DNA of 58,878 nucleotides from Pseudomonadota bacterium (GCA_018240595.1 JAFEFL010000058.1:1-58878); one strand, 5' to 3'. Counted from the stretch's first letter, positions 1-8,493 are shown. Numbers and translations: made by a program. Notes: generated by a model from the sequence alone, not told the origin.

Positions 1-126
1 CGAGCCGCCCGCGTTGAAGTTCACTTCCGCGCGGACGAAGCCGCCGATCTTGATGCAGGTATCCGTGCCCGGCATGTAGTAGAAGCCAGCCCCGTAGAGC
101 GAGCAAATCTTCACGTACTGGACCGC
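1..126 (-). pseudogene. 5'-truncated outer-membrane porin fragment, runs off the left edge
   Basis: Read on the minus strand, this stretch encodes AVQYVKICSLYGAGF followed by a MPGTDTCIKIGGFVRAEV segment, the signature of the mature N-terminus of the large Hyphomicrobiales porin family (Porin_2 type). These are passive outer-membrane channels. In intact members this block follows a cleaved signal peptide. Here the frame upstream of about 126 gives an unrelated charged sequence, has no ATG or GTG, and meets a TGA near 330. The only in-frame start is a TTG without a signal sequence. The gene therefore looks cut at its 5' end near 126. The rest lies outside the window, so a displaced start cannot be fully excluded. 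The adjacent recombinase suggests the break came with DNA acquisition. Confidence 0.6.
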
Positions 127-351
127 TTTATTGGTTTGCGCCGAAGAAACTTGAGCGATTACAATCGCTGCCCGAGCGCGCCGCGCGTTCGTTCGGCATT
201 TGTTGCCAGCCCCACAACTCGGCCTGGTCTGGGACGGCGCGCCGCGCAAGCTTCTGGTTCTACTTTCGGAATCAGAATCGAATCCGCGAATGTTGCCGAT
301 CGAGAGATAGGTATAATCTGGGGCGCGTTGTCACGTGACCAAACGGCGCGC

Positions 352-381
352 AAAAAAACCGCGCGCCATCGTGGCGCACGG
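352..381 (-). terminator. Rho-independent terminator downstream of the integrase
   Basis: On the minus strand a 10-bp stem (CCGTGCGCCA / TGGCGCGCGG, one G-U pair, 3-nt loop) is followed directly by seven T. It lies about 95 nt past the integrase stop codon. The rest of the 127-475 interval shows no gene I can support. Confidence 0.75.
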
Positions 382-475
382 TTCGTTAGCGACCGGTAAA
401 TGCAGGGTTTGGAAAAGTGGCGCGCGTCACCGCTCTCGCACTAGAAGCGAGAACGAAGCCGCGCCGCGGCTCACA

Positions 476-1654
476 TCAGTTGTTTTGCGGCGGAGGCTGC
501 GCCGGAAAGTTGACGACCTGCTGAATAAGGTCGGCAGCGTCGCTCAATGTTTCCTGCGAAAGATGAGCATAACGTTGCGTGGTGCGCGCATGCAGATGAC
601 CGAGCAAGCCCTGCACGACGTAAAGCGAGACGCCGCGATTGACCAGGAAGCTGGCGAACGAATGCCGCAGGTCGTGCAGGCGCACATCGTTTAGGCCCGC
701 GCGTTTCCTGATGCGGTCCCATGGAAAGAACAACGATGCCGAAGGCCTTCCCGTGATCTCAGAGGGGAAAATGAATGGATTGCCCTCGATACGCGGCGTC
801 GCCGTCAACAGCGCGATCGCCGATTGATTGAGCGCGATGACGCGCGCCCTGCCCGATTTCGACTTCGGCACCAGCAGCGTCTTGTTTTTCCAGTCGACGT
901 AGTCCCACTTGGCGAAAGTGATCTCGTTGCGGCGCGCGCCGGTCAGCAACAAGAGGAGGATCGAACGCGCCGCGGTGCGGTTCTCGTCGGCGTGAATGGC
1001 ACGCACCAGGCTTTCGGCTTCCCACTCATTCAGAAAGCGATTGCGCTGCACGTCGGGTCCGGCGCTCAAACCGGCGGCGGGATTGTCTTCGCCGCCCGGT
1101 ACCTTCCACTTGCGCGCCAGGTTGTAGATGTAACGCAGGATGACGATGACGCGGTTCATCGTTCCCGGGGCATAGCCGTCCGCCCGCATCGTATTGACGA
1201 GATCGGAGATCGCATCGGTTTTGACTTCGTCGAGCGCGAGATGGCCGAGGCGCGGCAGGACGTGGATGCGCAACACGGTTTCGTCCGTTTGCCAACTGCT
1301 CTTGTAAGTCTGGATGAACGGCAGATAGCGCTCGGCGACGAAGTCGCGGAACAGCGGAATGGCGCGCATCTCGCGGCGCTTCTGCTGCGGATCGGCACCG
1401 AGCAACGCTTCGGCGACGACCTGCTTGGCCTTGCGACGAGCCTGGTCGAGCGTCACCACGTCCGACGGACCGATTTTGTATTGCCGTTCCCGGCCCCGCT
1501 CATCCGTGTATCGCTGATAGTACGTTTTGCCGCCGGAAGAGCGCACCTCGAGCATGAATCCGCGCTGACCTACGTCGAAGTAGTCGGTCTTCTTGCGGTC
1601 GGGCGCGCACTGCGCCCGCCGCACGAAACTCGCGGACAACGCTACGGTAGGCAT
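476..1654 (-). CDS. Tyrosine recombinase / phage-type integrase
   Basis: A 392-residue site-specific recombinase. An N-terminal arm-binding region (about residues 20-90, related to the DUF4102 type but lacking its usual first strand) is followed by a SAM-like core-binding domain (about 100-200) and the catalytic domain. The catalytic set is visible: Arg241 in TGARRNE, His327-x-x-Arg330 in HDLRH, His353 in LLGH and the nucleophile Tyr362 in RYAH. The family integrates islands and phages at the 3' ends of tRNA genes. Here the gene sits on the 3' side of tRNA-Pro, about 440 nt away, the usual arrangement. It has its own terminator and appears intact. The island body would lie to the left, outside the window. 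Confidence 0.93.
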   Translation of the reverse strand: MPTVALSASFVRRAQCAPDRKKTDYFDVGQRGFMLEVRSSGGKTYYQRYTDERGRERQYKIGPSDVVTLDQARRKAKQVVAEALLGADPQQKRREMRAIPLFRDFVAERYLPFIQTYKSSWQTDETVLRIHVLPRLGHLALDEVKTDAISDLVNTMRADGYAPGTMNRVIVILRYIYNLARKWKVPGGEDNPAAGLSAGPDVQRNRFLNEWEAESLVRAIHADENRTAARSILLLLLTGARRNEITFAKWDYVDWKNKTLLVPKSKSGRARVIALNQSAIALLTATPRIEGNPFIFPSEITGRPSASLFFPWDRIRKRAGLNDVRLHDLRHSFASFLVNRGVSLYVVQGLLGHLHARTTQRYAHLSQETLSDAADLIQQVVNFPAQPPPQNN

Positions 1655-1809
1655 AACTCGGTAACTGTTTGACGCCCCTTATCGGAGCTTTCCCGGTGAG
1701 ACTGTGGCGCAGTTCATTGGCGTGAGGCGTATTTTTCGAAGTTACACGCATAAATTTCAGATTAATTTTCCTGTAATCACGGGCCGATAGCAAGACAAAC
1801 TTATAAATT

Positions 1810-1965
1810 ATGATCTTCTATACTTGGAAAAGTAAGTTGCACGGAATCTATGCGAATCCTCAATCACATAGGCAACTCGCTGATGTGGATGACAAGCAAC
1901 CGCTGAAAGTGAAACCGCGCTCCGCCATCGCCAAGGGAAATCCGCAGGCCCCGGATGGCCAGTAA
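1810..1965 (+). CDS. Small hypothetical protein (51 aa) in the island edge
   Basis: An ATG-to-TAA frame of 52 codons starts MIFYTWKSKLHG and ends GNPQAPDGQ. It has no signal peptide and no domain I recognise. The C-terminal half is basic and Pro/Lys/Gln rich, so probably disordered. The surrounding 1740-1900 stretch is clearly more AT-rich than the rest of the window, as expected for acquired DNA. The 5' side lacks a strong Shine-Dalgarno sequence. It is divergent from the integrase and points towards tRNA-Pro. It could be a real small gene or chance; the evidence is only an open frame in foreign-looking DNA. Confidence 0.3.
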   Translation: MIFYTWKSKLHGIYANPQSHRQLADVDDKQPLKVKPRSAIAKGNPQAPDGQ

Positions 1966-2093
1966 CGCCCGGCCCCGCCGGGGTCAGCGTTGGCAGAGCT
2001 TTGTCGATCCGAGGGGAACTATTGATATAACGTGCGTTATGTCTGGTACACGACTTAAGGTCGCCAGCTCAGCGCTGCTCGAATACTGTCGAA

Positions 2094-2170
2094 TGGTCGG
2101 AGCGGCAGGATTTGAACCTGCGACCCTCTGCTCCCAAAGCAGATGCGCTACCAGACTGCGCTACGCTCCG
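2094..2170 (-). tRNA. tRNA-Pro (anticodon TGG)
   Basis: A 77-nt cloverleaf on the minus strand, with the CCA tail encoded. The acceptor stem is CGGAGCG/CGCTCCG with discriminator A. The anticodon stem CTGC...GCAG encloses the loop TTTGGGA, giving anticodon TGG. The T-arm contains GGTTCGAATCC. Its 3' end faces the recombinase at 476-1654, so it is the probable attachment site. No second copy of the tRNA 3' end is visible in the window. Confidence 0.97.
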
Positions 2171-2227
2171 ACAATGACGGCTAGGTACACGCTTCGCCTA
2201 GACCCAGCAAGACGACCCCGGCGCCGC

Positions 2228-2680
2228 TCAACGGCCGCCAAAGATCGGGTGAGCCACTTTGTCGCCCGGCGCGATACCGAGCTTCTTCACCGTGCCGGCG
2301 ATGACTTCGAGCACACCACGCACCGGCCCGCCCGACGGGATGTTGCGGGTCGACAGCGGTGTCGTATTCTGCTCGATACGCAGGATGGTGCCATCGCCGC
2401 GGATGAAAATCATGTCGAGCGGGATGTAGGTGTTCTCCATCCAGAAGGCGACGTCCTGGTCCTTCTTGAAGTCGAACAGCATGCCCTGCCCCTCCGGCAG
2501 CTCCTTGCGGAACATCAGACCCTTGGCGCGCTCGGCGTCGGTCTGCGCCAGCTCCACCGTGAAAGCATGCACCCCGCTCTTGCTGGCGATTTCCAGCGTG
2601 CTGGTATCGAGCGCTCGCGCAGGCAGCGTGACAATCCACAATCCCAGAAGGATGGCGGCGATCGGATGGAAGCGGTGCAT
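2228..2680 (-). CDS. DUF192 family secreted protein
   Basis: 150 residues. A signal peptide (MHRFHPIAAILLGLWIVTLPARA) is followed by a compact DUF192 domain with the family hallmarks MFR near the start, FWMENTYIPLDMIFI in the middle and a G-V-LE segment near the end. The function of DUF192 is unknown; members are small exported beta-rich proteins. The start at 2680 was chosen over an upstream frame extension because it places the signal peptide at the N-terminus. It lies immediately beyond tRNA-Pro and is the first gene of ordinary chromosomal character. The next gene upstream on the same strand is the double cold-shock protein, 190 nt away, so the two are probably separate units. Confidence 0.85.
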   Translation of the reverse strand: MHRFHPIAAILLGLWIVTLPARALDTSTLEIASKSGVHAFTVELAQTDAERAKGLMFRKELPEGQGMLFDFKKDQDVAFWMENTYIPLDMIFIRGDGTILRIEQNTTPLSTRNIPSGGPVRGVLEVIAGTVKKLGIAPGDKVAHPIFGGR

Positions 2681-2818
2681 GGAAGGACAACCTCGGACAC
2701 AGCCGGCGCAAAGCCGACGCGCGGCAACCATCGCAAGCAATCACGGCAGCGGCAAGACCGCGGCGGCGCCCATCGATAACTAACGTGTCACTCTCGTCTC
2801 ATCGCTCGCAAAACGACA

Positions 2819-2842
2819 ACGCCCCCGGCGAACCAGGGGCGT
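2819..2842 (-). terminator. Possible terminator after the cold-shock gene
   Basis: On the minus strand ACGCCCC and GGGGCGT form a 7-bp stem 30 nt past the stop of the cold-shock gene, followed by a broken T tract (TGTCGTTTTG). The imperfect U-run keeps confidence moderate. Confidence 0.45.
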
Positions 2843-2873
2843 GACGTAACCTTCGAAGTCTTCCGCGCAGCGA

Positions 2874-3446
2874 TCAGTGCGAGGCGAGACCCAGAGGGCC
2901 GCCGTCCGGACGAACCTCGGCGGCCATCAGGCCTTTCGGCCCCGGCCCGAAACGGACCAGCACGGTCTGGCCAGGGCGCAGCTCGGCGAAACCGAAGCGG
3001 CGCAGGGTTTCCATGTGGACAAAGATGTCCGGGGTACCTTCGCCCCGCGTCAGAAAACCGAAGCCGCGCAGGCGGTTGAACCACTTGACCTGAGCCCGCT
3101 CGAGGCCGCTGGTCGCGGTGACCGTCACATGGGTCCGCGGCGCAATCTGCGCCGGATGGATCGCGGTGGATTCATCCATCGACACGACCCGGAAGGCCTG
3201 CAGGCCCTTCGGCCGCGGCTGCACTTCCACGACAACCCGGGCGCCCTCATAGGCGGTCTGGAAACCGTCGCGGCGCAAGCAGGTCACGTGCAGGAGAATG
3301 TCGGGCATCCCGTTGTCGGGAACGATGAAGCCGAAGCCCTTGGAGACGTCGAACCACTTGATCACACCGGCGAGTTCGATGAGATCGGTCGCGTTCTCGT
3401 CGCCCAGGTCTCGGACCATGCCGGGTCGGAGATTCGTATCTGGCAT
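2874..3446 (-). CDS. Double cold-shock-domain protein
   Basis: 190 residues with two complete cold-shock domains. The first, about residues 26-90, contains IKWFDVSKGFGFI; the second, about 115-180, contains VKWFNRLRGFGFL and DIFVH. Each carries the RNP1-like KGFGF/RGFGF aromatic patch that binds single-stranded nucleic acid, so the product is a cytoplasmic RNA/DNA chaperone. Tandem CSD proteins of 180-200 residues are common in Hyphomicrobiales beside the single-domain CspA type. About 200 nt of untranslated sequence precedes the ATG, which could hold a cold-responsive leader, but I see no defined motif. The sequence does not show whether it is cold-induced or constitutive. Confidence 0.9.
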   Translation of the reverse strand: MPDTNLRPGMVRDLGDENATDLIELAGVIKWFDVSKGFGFIVPDNGMPDILLHVTCLRRDGFQTAYEGARVVVEVQPRPKGLQAFRVVSMDESTAIHPAQIAPRTHVTVTATSGLERAQVKWFNRLRGFGFLTRGEGTPDIFVHMETLRRFGFAELRPGQTVLVRFGPGPKGLMAAEVRPDGGPLGLASH

Positions 3447-3643
3447 TTTCGGTTCAATCCCGTTCGACGATTGTTGCCGTTTCGACTAATAGCCGCTCGA
3501 CGCTTCCGACTGGCCTTTGACGTGGCGCTTGTTTGGAATCGACTGAGGCGAATCTGTGTTTTGAAGATAACACCCGGCCGAACCCGGCAAAGAGCAAAAT
3601 GTGCTTGCGCACAAGTTCTCTGGCGCCGCAATGGTTTCGCGAA

Positions 3644-4405
3644 TCAGTGGTGGATGAAAGGTGCGAGCGCGTCGCCGATGTCGTTACGCACAACAAGGTC
3701 GGCGAACTCGTCGAACTCGGTCGGCTCGCGATTGATGATGACGAGAAGGGCGCCGTTGCGTTTGGCGAGCAACGGAATTCCCGCGGCGGGCCACACCACG
3801 AGCGACGATCCGACCGCGAGCATCAGATCGCAGTCGGTAGCCAATTGCTGGGCGCGGCGCATGGCGTCTTCCGGCATGGCCTGGCCGAAGGAAATCGTTG
3901 CGGTCTTGACGATGCCGCCGCAATCGCAATCCGGGAGTTCTTCGCCATTGGCTTCGAAGCGGGTCCGAATCGGCCCGAGTTCATGACGGCGTCCGCAATC
4001 GAGGCAGGTGGCGTAGGTGGTGTTGCCGTGCAGTTCGACCACATCCCGCGGTGCAACACCTGACGCCTGGTGCAAGTTGTCAATGTTCTGCGTAACCACG
4101 CCCGGAACCTTGCCCATACGGTACATGCTGGCCAGCGCCAGATGACCCCGCCCCGGTTTCGCCTTGGCGAACGTGGCCTCGATGTTGAAGCGCCGCCGCC
4201 AGGCTTCGCGCCGCGCCTCCGCGCTTGCCACGTATTCGTCGAACGGGATCGGCCGGTTGTTCGACCACAGCCCGCTGGGCGAGCGGAAATCCGGAATGCC
4301 GCACTCGGTCGAGATGCCTGCGCCGGTGAACGGCACGATCCGCTCCGCTTCCCCGATCAGGTCGCGCAAGCTGGCAATGGCGGTGTCGAGATCGGACGCG
4401 ATCAT
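3644..4405 (-). CDS. cobB: Sir2-family NAD-dependent protein deacylase
   Basis: 253 residues, a typical bacterial sirtuin length. The Rossmann signature GAGIS (28-32), the TQNIDNLH motif (105-112), the catalytic His126 in ELHGN, and a zinc site of Cys134, Cys137, Cys160 and Cys162 are all present. Sirtuins remove acetyl or other acyl groups from lysines using NAD+, giving nicotinamide and O-acyl-ADP-ribose. In bacteria they act on acetyl-CoA synthetase and many central enzymes. The gene is divergent from glyoxalase I, with 67 nt between them. I cannot tell deacetylase from desuccinylase: the usual Tyr/Arg specificity pair is not evident to me by eye. Confidence 0.93.
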   Translation of the reverse strand: MIASDLDTAIASLRDLIGEAERIVPFTGAGISTECGIPDFRSPSGLWSNNRPIPFDEYVASAEARREAWRRRFNIEATFAKAKPGRGHLALASMYRMGKVPGVVTQNIDNLHQASGVAPRDVVELHGNTTYATCLDCGRRHELGPIRTRFEANGEELPDCDCGGIVKTATISFGQAMPEDAMRRAQQLATDCDLMLAVGSSLVVWPAAGIPLLAKRNGALLVIINREPTEFDEFADLVVRNDIGDALAPFIHH

Positions 4406-4472
4406 TGCGGTTTTACCGTCGAGGTTCTATGTCCGGTAGCGGTTCCGAACGTTTCAAGCCGAGGTTTGTCCC

Positions 4473-4928
4473 ATGCGATTTCTGCACACCATGCTGCGCG
4501 TCCGCAATCTCGATGACGCGCTCGATTTCTACGTCAACAAGCTGGGCCTCAAGGAGACCCGCCGCCGGGTCGACGAGAAGAACCGCTACACTCTCGTGTT
4601 CCTCGCCGGTGCTGATGACCAGGACGCCCTCGACGCCGCCAAGAAGAAAGGCCGGCCCGGCCCTGAGGTGGAACTGACCTTCAACTGGGACACCGAGGAC
4701 TACGGCGAGGCGCGCTATTTCGGCCACCTCGCCTACGAGGTCGACAACATCTACGAGACCTGCGCACGGCTGATGAAGGCCGGCGTCACCATCAATCGGC
4801 CGCCGCGCGACGGCGTCATGGCCTTCGTCCGCTCGCCCGACAAGCACTCGATCGAGATCCTGCAGAAGGGCGAGGCGCTGCCACCGCAGGAACCATGGGC
4901 ATCGATGAAGAACACCGGTCACTGGTAA
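4473..4928 (+). CDS. gloA: Lactoylglutathione lyase (glyoxalase I)
   Basis: 151 residues of the Ni-type bacterial glyoxalase I family. It isomerises the hemithioacetal of methylglyoxal and glutathione to S-lactoylglutathione. The expected metal ligands are visible at His5, Glu67 (VELTFNW), His85 (FGHLAYEV) and Glu128 (HSIEIL). Compared with the short Escherichia coli form there are about 11 extra residues (around 46-62, ADDQDALDAAKKKG), a loop seen in other alphaproteobacterial members. It starts at an ATG 67 nt from the divergent sirtuin and stands alone on this strand up to tRNA-Glu. Confidence 0.93.
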   Translation: MRFLHTMLRVRNLDDALDFYVNKLGLKETRRRVDEKNRYTLVFLAGADDQDALDAAKKKGRPGPEVELTFNWDTEDYGEARYFGHLAYEVDNIYETCARLMKAGVTINRPPRDGVMAFVRSPDKHSIEILQKGEALPPQEPWASMKNTGHW

Positions 4929-5168
4929 CGGCGCCGACCGGCCCGATATCCGGGATGAGGCAACAAAGGCCGCCGGGTGGGTTCAGTGGGCCCGTCCGGT
5001 CGCCGGTCGGCTGTCTTGAGCCAGCCCCCTTTCCCGGCGGCAAATTCAATCGTGTTGCCTATGGCTTATCCAAGACCTGGCCCGCTTCTCGCGGATCCCG
5101 GCCCGAGACTTGCCCGACGCGGCGAACCCCTTTATAGGTCGCCGCCTTGGCGCCATTCCGCGCCACTT

Positions 5169-5244
5169 GCGCCCTTCGTCTAGAGGCCTAGGACACCGCC
5201 CTTTCACGGCGGTAACAGGGGTTCGAATCCCCTAGGGCGCGCCA
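5169..5244 (+). tRNA. tRNA-Glu (anticodon TTC)
   Basis: A 76-nt cloverleaf with encoded CCA. The acceptor is GCGCCCT/AGGGCGC with discriminator G, the anticodon stem CCGCC/GGCGG encloses CTTTCAC (anticodon TTC), and the T-arm is GGGGTTCGAATCCCC. Confidence 0.98.
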
Positions 5245-5279
5245 TTTCCGGCGCAAAGGCTCCCCAAGTTTTCGAGCGG

Positions 5280-6197
5280 CTACGCTTCCTGTTCCGCAGT
5301 GCCCTCACGCGCGAACCGCCCGGGCGGTTGGCCGACGTGACGACTGAAGGCGGTGCTGAAGGTGCTCGCCGAACCATAACCGACGCGACGCGCCACCTCG
5401 TCGAGCGTCATGTCGCCACCCCGCAGAAGGTCCTTGGCCAGCGCCATGCGCCAGGCCATGAGATACTCCATCGGCCGCATGCCGACGGTCCGCGTGAAGC
5501 GATCGAAGAACGCCGATCGCGACATGCCCGCTTCCCTGGCGAGTTCGTCCACCGTCCAAGACCGTTCGGCATCGCCGTGCATGCGGCGCAACGCTTCGGC
5601 GACGCGGGTGTCGGCAAGCCCGCGTAGCAGGCCGGCGGGCGCATTGCGGCCCTGGCTGGCGCGCAGCGCTTCGATCAACAGCACTTCGACAAGCCGCGTC
5701 AGCACGAATTCCCGGCCGTCGCGGCGTCCGCTCGCTTCTTCGCCAAACAGCCGCACCAATGTGGCTAACCGTTCGTCTTCGTGAACGTGAATGACCGACG
5801 GCAGCAGTGACACGAGAAGCGCCGCATCCGGCGACTCGAACGAGAAGTATCCGCCGCGCAATCGAACATCCGGCGGGCCACCGGCACGACCGTGGCGAAC
5901 TTCGTCCTCGCCCGCCGCTGTCGGTCGCCTCGGATCAATGTGCCTGGGCGCGGCCGGCTCGAAGCTGGACATGACAAAGGCCGGTGTCGCCGGCAGCAGC
6001 ACGAAATCGCCGGCCTCCAGAGCGAGCGGCGTTGAGCCCTCGACGGCAAGGCGGCAGCGCCCCTCGATGACGGCGCAGAATCCCGGCTGACCAAACGCCG
6101 AATAACTCACCGCCCAGGCGCCAGCCGCGCTGATCCCTTTGGAGAAAATGGCGCGGGGCCGCAGCAGACTGACGATTTGAGCCAGCGGATCAGTCAT
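5280..6197 (-). CDS. AraC-family transcriptional regulator with N-terminal cupin domain
   Basis: 305 residues. The N-terminal half (about 10-190) is a cupin-type sensor of the AraC_binding/Cupin_6 kind, including a VIEGRCRL...AGDFVLLP fold segment. The C-terminal 100 residues hold two helix-turn-helix motifs: the WTVDELAREAGMSRSAFFDRF region and the DEVARRVGYGSASTFSTAF region. This architecture is common in regulators of neighbouring short-chain dehydrogenase or oxidoreductase genes. The gene is divergent from the SDR gene at 6299 with a 101-nt shared intergenic region, which strongly suggests it controls that gene and itself. The ligand is unknown; an aldehyde, ketone or aromatic is plausible. 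Confidence 0.92.
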   Translation of the reverse strand: MTDPLAQIVSLLRPRAIFSKGISAAGAWAVSYSAFGQPGFCAVIEGRCRLAVEGSTPLALEAGDFVLLPATPAFVMSSFEPAAPRHIDPRRPTAAGEDEVRHGRAGGPPDVRLRGGYFSFESPDAALLVSLLPSVIHVHEDERLATLVRLFGEEASGRRDGREFVLTRLVEVLLIEALRASQGRNAPAGLLRGLADTRVAEALRRMHGDAERSWTVDELAREAGMSRSAFFDRFTRTVGMRPMEYLMAWRMALAKDLLRGGDMTLDEVARRVGYGSASTFSTAFSRHVGQPPGRFAREGTAEQEA

Positions 6198-6298
6198 TTC
6201 AGGACTATCTCAAACAATAATAAGACTTTTCATTAATGATAATCCTGTTCTGGCGACCTAGTTTTGCCCTTGTCAATCGCAACGATGAGGGATCACCC

Positions 6299-7042
6299 AT
6301 GAACACCATCCTGATCACCGGCAGTTCGTCCGGCTTCGGTCTCGCGACCGCCCGCCATTTCCACGCCCAGGGCTGGAGCGTGATCGCTACGATGCGTTCG
6401 CCACGCACCGACCTGTTTTCGCAGACCGAAAGGCTGCGTGTCCTGCCGCTCGACGTCACCAAGCCGGAAAGCATCGCCACAGCGATCGCCGCAGCCGGGC
6501 CGATCGACGCGCTGGTCAACAATGCCGGCATCGGCGTCGTCGGCGCTTTTGAAGCGACGCCGATGGAGCACGTCCGCAACGTGTTCGACACCAACACCTT
6601 TGGCGTGATGGCGATGACGCAGGCGGTCATCCCACAATTTCGCGCGCGGCGTTCAGGCGTCATCGTCAATATCACATCAAGCGCTACACTGACGCCGATG
6701 CCGCTCGCCGCCGCGTACACCGCGAGCAAGCAAGCCATTGAAGGTTTCACTGGATCGCTGGCGCACGAACTCCATCACTTCGGCATCCGCGCCAAGCTGG
6801 TCGAGCCGGGTTATGCGCCGACCACGAGCTTCTCGCAGAATGCCGGCATTCGCGTCCAGGACCTTGTCCCCGAGGCCTACACCACTTTCGCCGCGCCGAT
6901 CTTTGCCGGTTTCGCGGAGCCGGATTTGATCACAAAGGAAAGCGATGTTGCCGAAGCGGTGTGGCGCGCCGTGCACGACCGATCCGGCCAGTTGCGCTTC
7001 CCCGCCGGTGCGGATGCGATTGCTCTATCGCGCGCCGCCTGA
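6299..7042 (+). CDS. Short-chain dehydrogenase/reductase (SDR)
   Basis: 247 residues. The N-terminal Rossmann motif TGSSSGFG (about 7-14), the NNAGIG motif (about 79-84), Ser in the NITSSA strand and the YTASK active-site motif (Tyr-x3-Lys) define a classical SDR that oxidises or reduces carbonyl/alcohol substrates with NAD(P)H. The start at 6299 has AGGGA eight bases upstream and puts the Rossmann strand at the N-terminus; a longer frame from 6236 lacks family support. It is divergent from the AraC regulator and is its likely target. The substrate cannot be read from the sequence. Confidence 0.92.
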   Translation: MNTILITGSSSGFGLATARHFHAQGWSVIATMRSPRTDLFSQTERLRVLPLDVTKPESIATAIAAAGPIDALVNNAGIGVVGAFEATPMEHVRNVFDTNTFGVMAMTQAVIPQFRARRSGVIVNITSSATLTPMPLAAAYTASKQAIEGFTGSLAHELHHFGIRAKLVEPGYAPTTSFSQNAGIRVQDLVPEAYTTFAAPIFAGFAEPDLITKESDVAEAVWRAVHDRSGQLRFPAGADAIALSRAA

Positions 7043-7252
7043 GGCAAAGAGTGTGGGCCCGCGCGTAACGGGTCCCGCACTCCTCATAACGGCCCCTTTG
7101 GACCCGGCGAGCCGGAACTATTCCCGCCCCACGGTTCATGTCAGCCATGCACCTATGAGACGCATTTCGGCGGCAATTTAATGGGGAAAATATAGGCGCC
7201 CGGCTTCGCGGCCATTAAATTGAGCGGGTTCGGCTCGTATGGGAGCTGCGTT

Positions 7253-7435
7253 ATGATCAATAGCAGCAACAGCAGCATCGCCGGCAAGAGCGCGATCGCC
7301 GGCAGGAACGTGGTCACGGCACTGCGCCGCGACGCTGCGTTCATCTGGAACGCCGTGATCGTCGTGGTCTTCGTCGGCTTCGCAGGGCTGGCGGTGGCCT
7401 CCGCCCTGCTCGACCTGATCTCAATCCGGCACTGA
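7253..7435 (+). CDS. Small single-pass membrane protein (60 aa), unknown
   Basis: 60 codons beginning MINSSNSSIAGKS, with a single hydrophobic helix near the C-terminus (AVIVVVFVGFAGLAVASALL). A GGGAG sequence seven bases before the ATG at 7253 favours this start over one 33 nt upstream. It resembles no family I can name. It ends six bases before the stop of epmB on the other strand, so the two are convergent. An overlapping minus-strand frame (7153-7344) with a hydrophobic stretch exists, but lacks a comparable ribosome site. Confidence 0.5.
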   Translation: MINSSNSSIAGKSAIAGRNVVTALRRDAAFIWNAVIVVVFVGFAGLAVASALLDLISIRH

Positions 7436-7440
7436 CCGGG

Positions 7441-8487
7441 TCAGCCGCGGTACGCGTGACGCGTACCGTTGAAATCCTCGATCTCGTATCCACCGTCGAC
7501 CGTCTCGAGGTAATTCGGCCCGACTGGCGATTTGCCGTGACCGCCGGGAATGTCGAGCACGTAAGACGGCTGGCACAGACCGGAGACGTGGCCGCGCAGT
7601 TCGCGCATCAGCGCCTGCCCGGTCGCGATATCGGTGCGCATATGCGAGGTGCCGGGCGCCAGATCGCCATGATGCAAGTAGTACGGCTTGATGCGGCTCT
7701 CGACGCAGGCGCGCATCAGGTCGCGCATCGCGTCCGGCGTATCGTTGACGCCCTTGAGCAGCACCGACTGGCCGACCAACGCCAGCCCGGCATCGGCCAT
7801 GCGCGCGCAGGCGGCGCGCGCTTCCTCGCTGAGTTCGCGGGCGTGGTTGACGTGCACGGCGACATAGACCGCTTTCCTTAAGGCCTTCAACGCGCGGATG
7901 AGATCCGGCGTGATGCGCGACGGCTCGGCGATCGGCATGCGCGTGTGGATGCGCACCACCTTCACATGGTCGATGGCGGCCAGTTCCTGCATCACCGCGC
8001 GCAAACGGCGCGGCGACAGGATCAAGGGATCGCCGCCGGTGAGGATGACTTCCCAAATCGCGCTGTTGCCGCGGATGTAATCGATCGCGGCATTCAACGC
8101 CTGCGGCGACAGCGCATTCGGCTTGTCCGGTCCGACCATTTCGCGGCGGAAGCAGAAGCGGCAATAGACCGCGCAGACATGGGTGAGCTTGAGCAGCACA
8201 CGGTCCGGATAGCGATGCACGATGCCCTCGACCGGCGAATGCGCATCGTCACCGATCGGGTCGGCCAGTTCTTCCGGCTGGGTCACCAGTTCGGCAGCGC
8301 CGGGCACGAACTGCCGCGCGATCGGATCGTTGGCGTCGTCGCGGTCGATCAGCGCCGCCAGCGTCGGCGGCAGCGCCACGGCATAACGCGCCGCAACCTT
8401 CTCCAGCGCGGCGCGCTCCTCGGAAGTGACGAAGCCGCTTTCGGCGAGCTGCGTAATATTTCGGAGAGTCTGAATTCGTGCATCCAT
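7441..8487 (-). CDS. epmB: EF-P beta-lysylation protein, lysine 2,3-aminomutase family
   Basis: 348 residues of the radical-SAM KamA family. The [4Fe-4S] cysteines are Cys105, Cys109 and Cys112 (CAVYCRFC), followed by the GGDPL motif and a PLP-binding lysine region near the C-terminus. It converts (S)-alpha-lysine to (R)-beta-lysine, which EpmA then attaches to elongation factor P. The length fits EpmB rather than the longer catabolic lysine 2,3-aminomutase. It follows epmA after only six bases on the same strand, so they form an operon, and efp is read divergently from the same region. That context makes the EF-P role much more likely than lysine fermentation. Confidence 0.92.
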   Translation of the reverse strand: MDARIQTLRNITQLAESGFVTSEERAALEKVAARYAVALPPTLAALIDRDDANDPIARQFVPGAAELVTQPEELADPIGDDAHSPVEGIVHRYPDRVLLKLTHVCAVYCRFCFRREMVGPDKPNALSPQALNAAIDYIRGNSAIWEVILTGGDPLILSPRRLRAVMQELAAIDHVKVVRIHTRMPIAEPSRITPDLIRALKALRKAVYVAVHVNHARELSEEARAACARMADAGLALVGQSVLLKGVNDTPDAMRDLMRACVESRIKPYYLHHGDLAPGTSHMRTDIATGQALMRELRGHVSGLCQPSYVLDIPGGHGKSPVGPNYLETVDGGYEIEDFNGTRHAYRG

Positions 8488-8493
8488 GGCTGT

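Noticed and set aside
1..2170. Second attachment repeat (att) of tRNA-Pro within the window
   Set aside because: I found no copy of the 3' end of the tRNA between 1 and 2093; the far boundary must lie outside.
7153..7344. Minus-strand 63-codon frame with a hydrophobic run
   Set aside because: It overlaps the plus-strand gene at 7253, which has a better ribosome site; only one is likely real.
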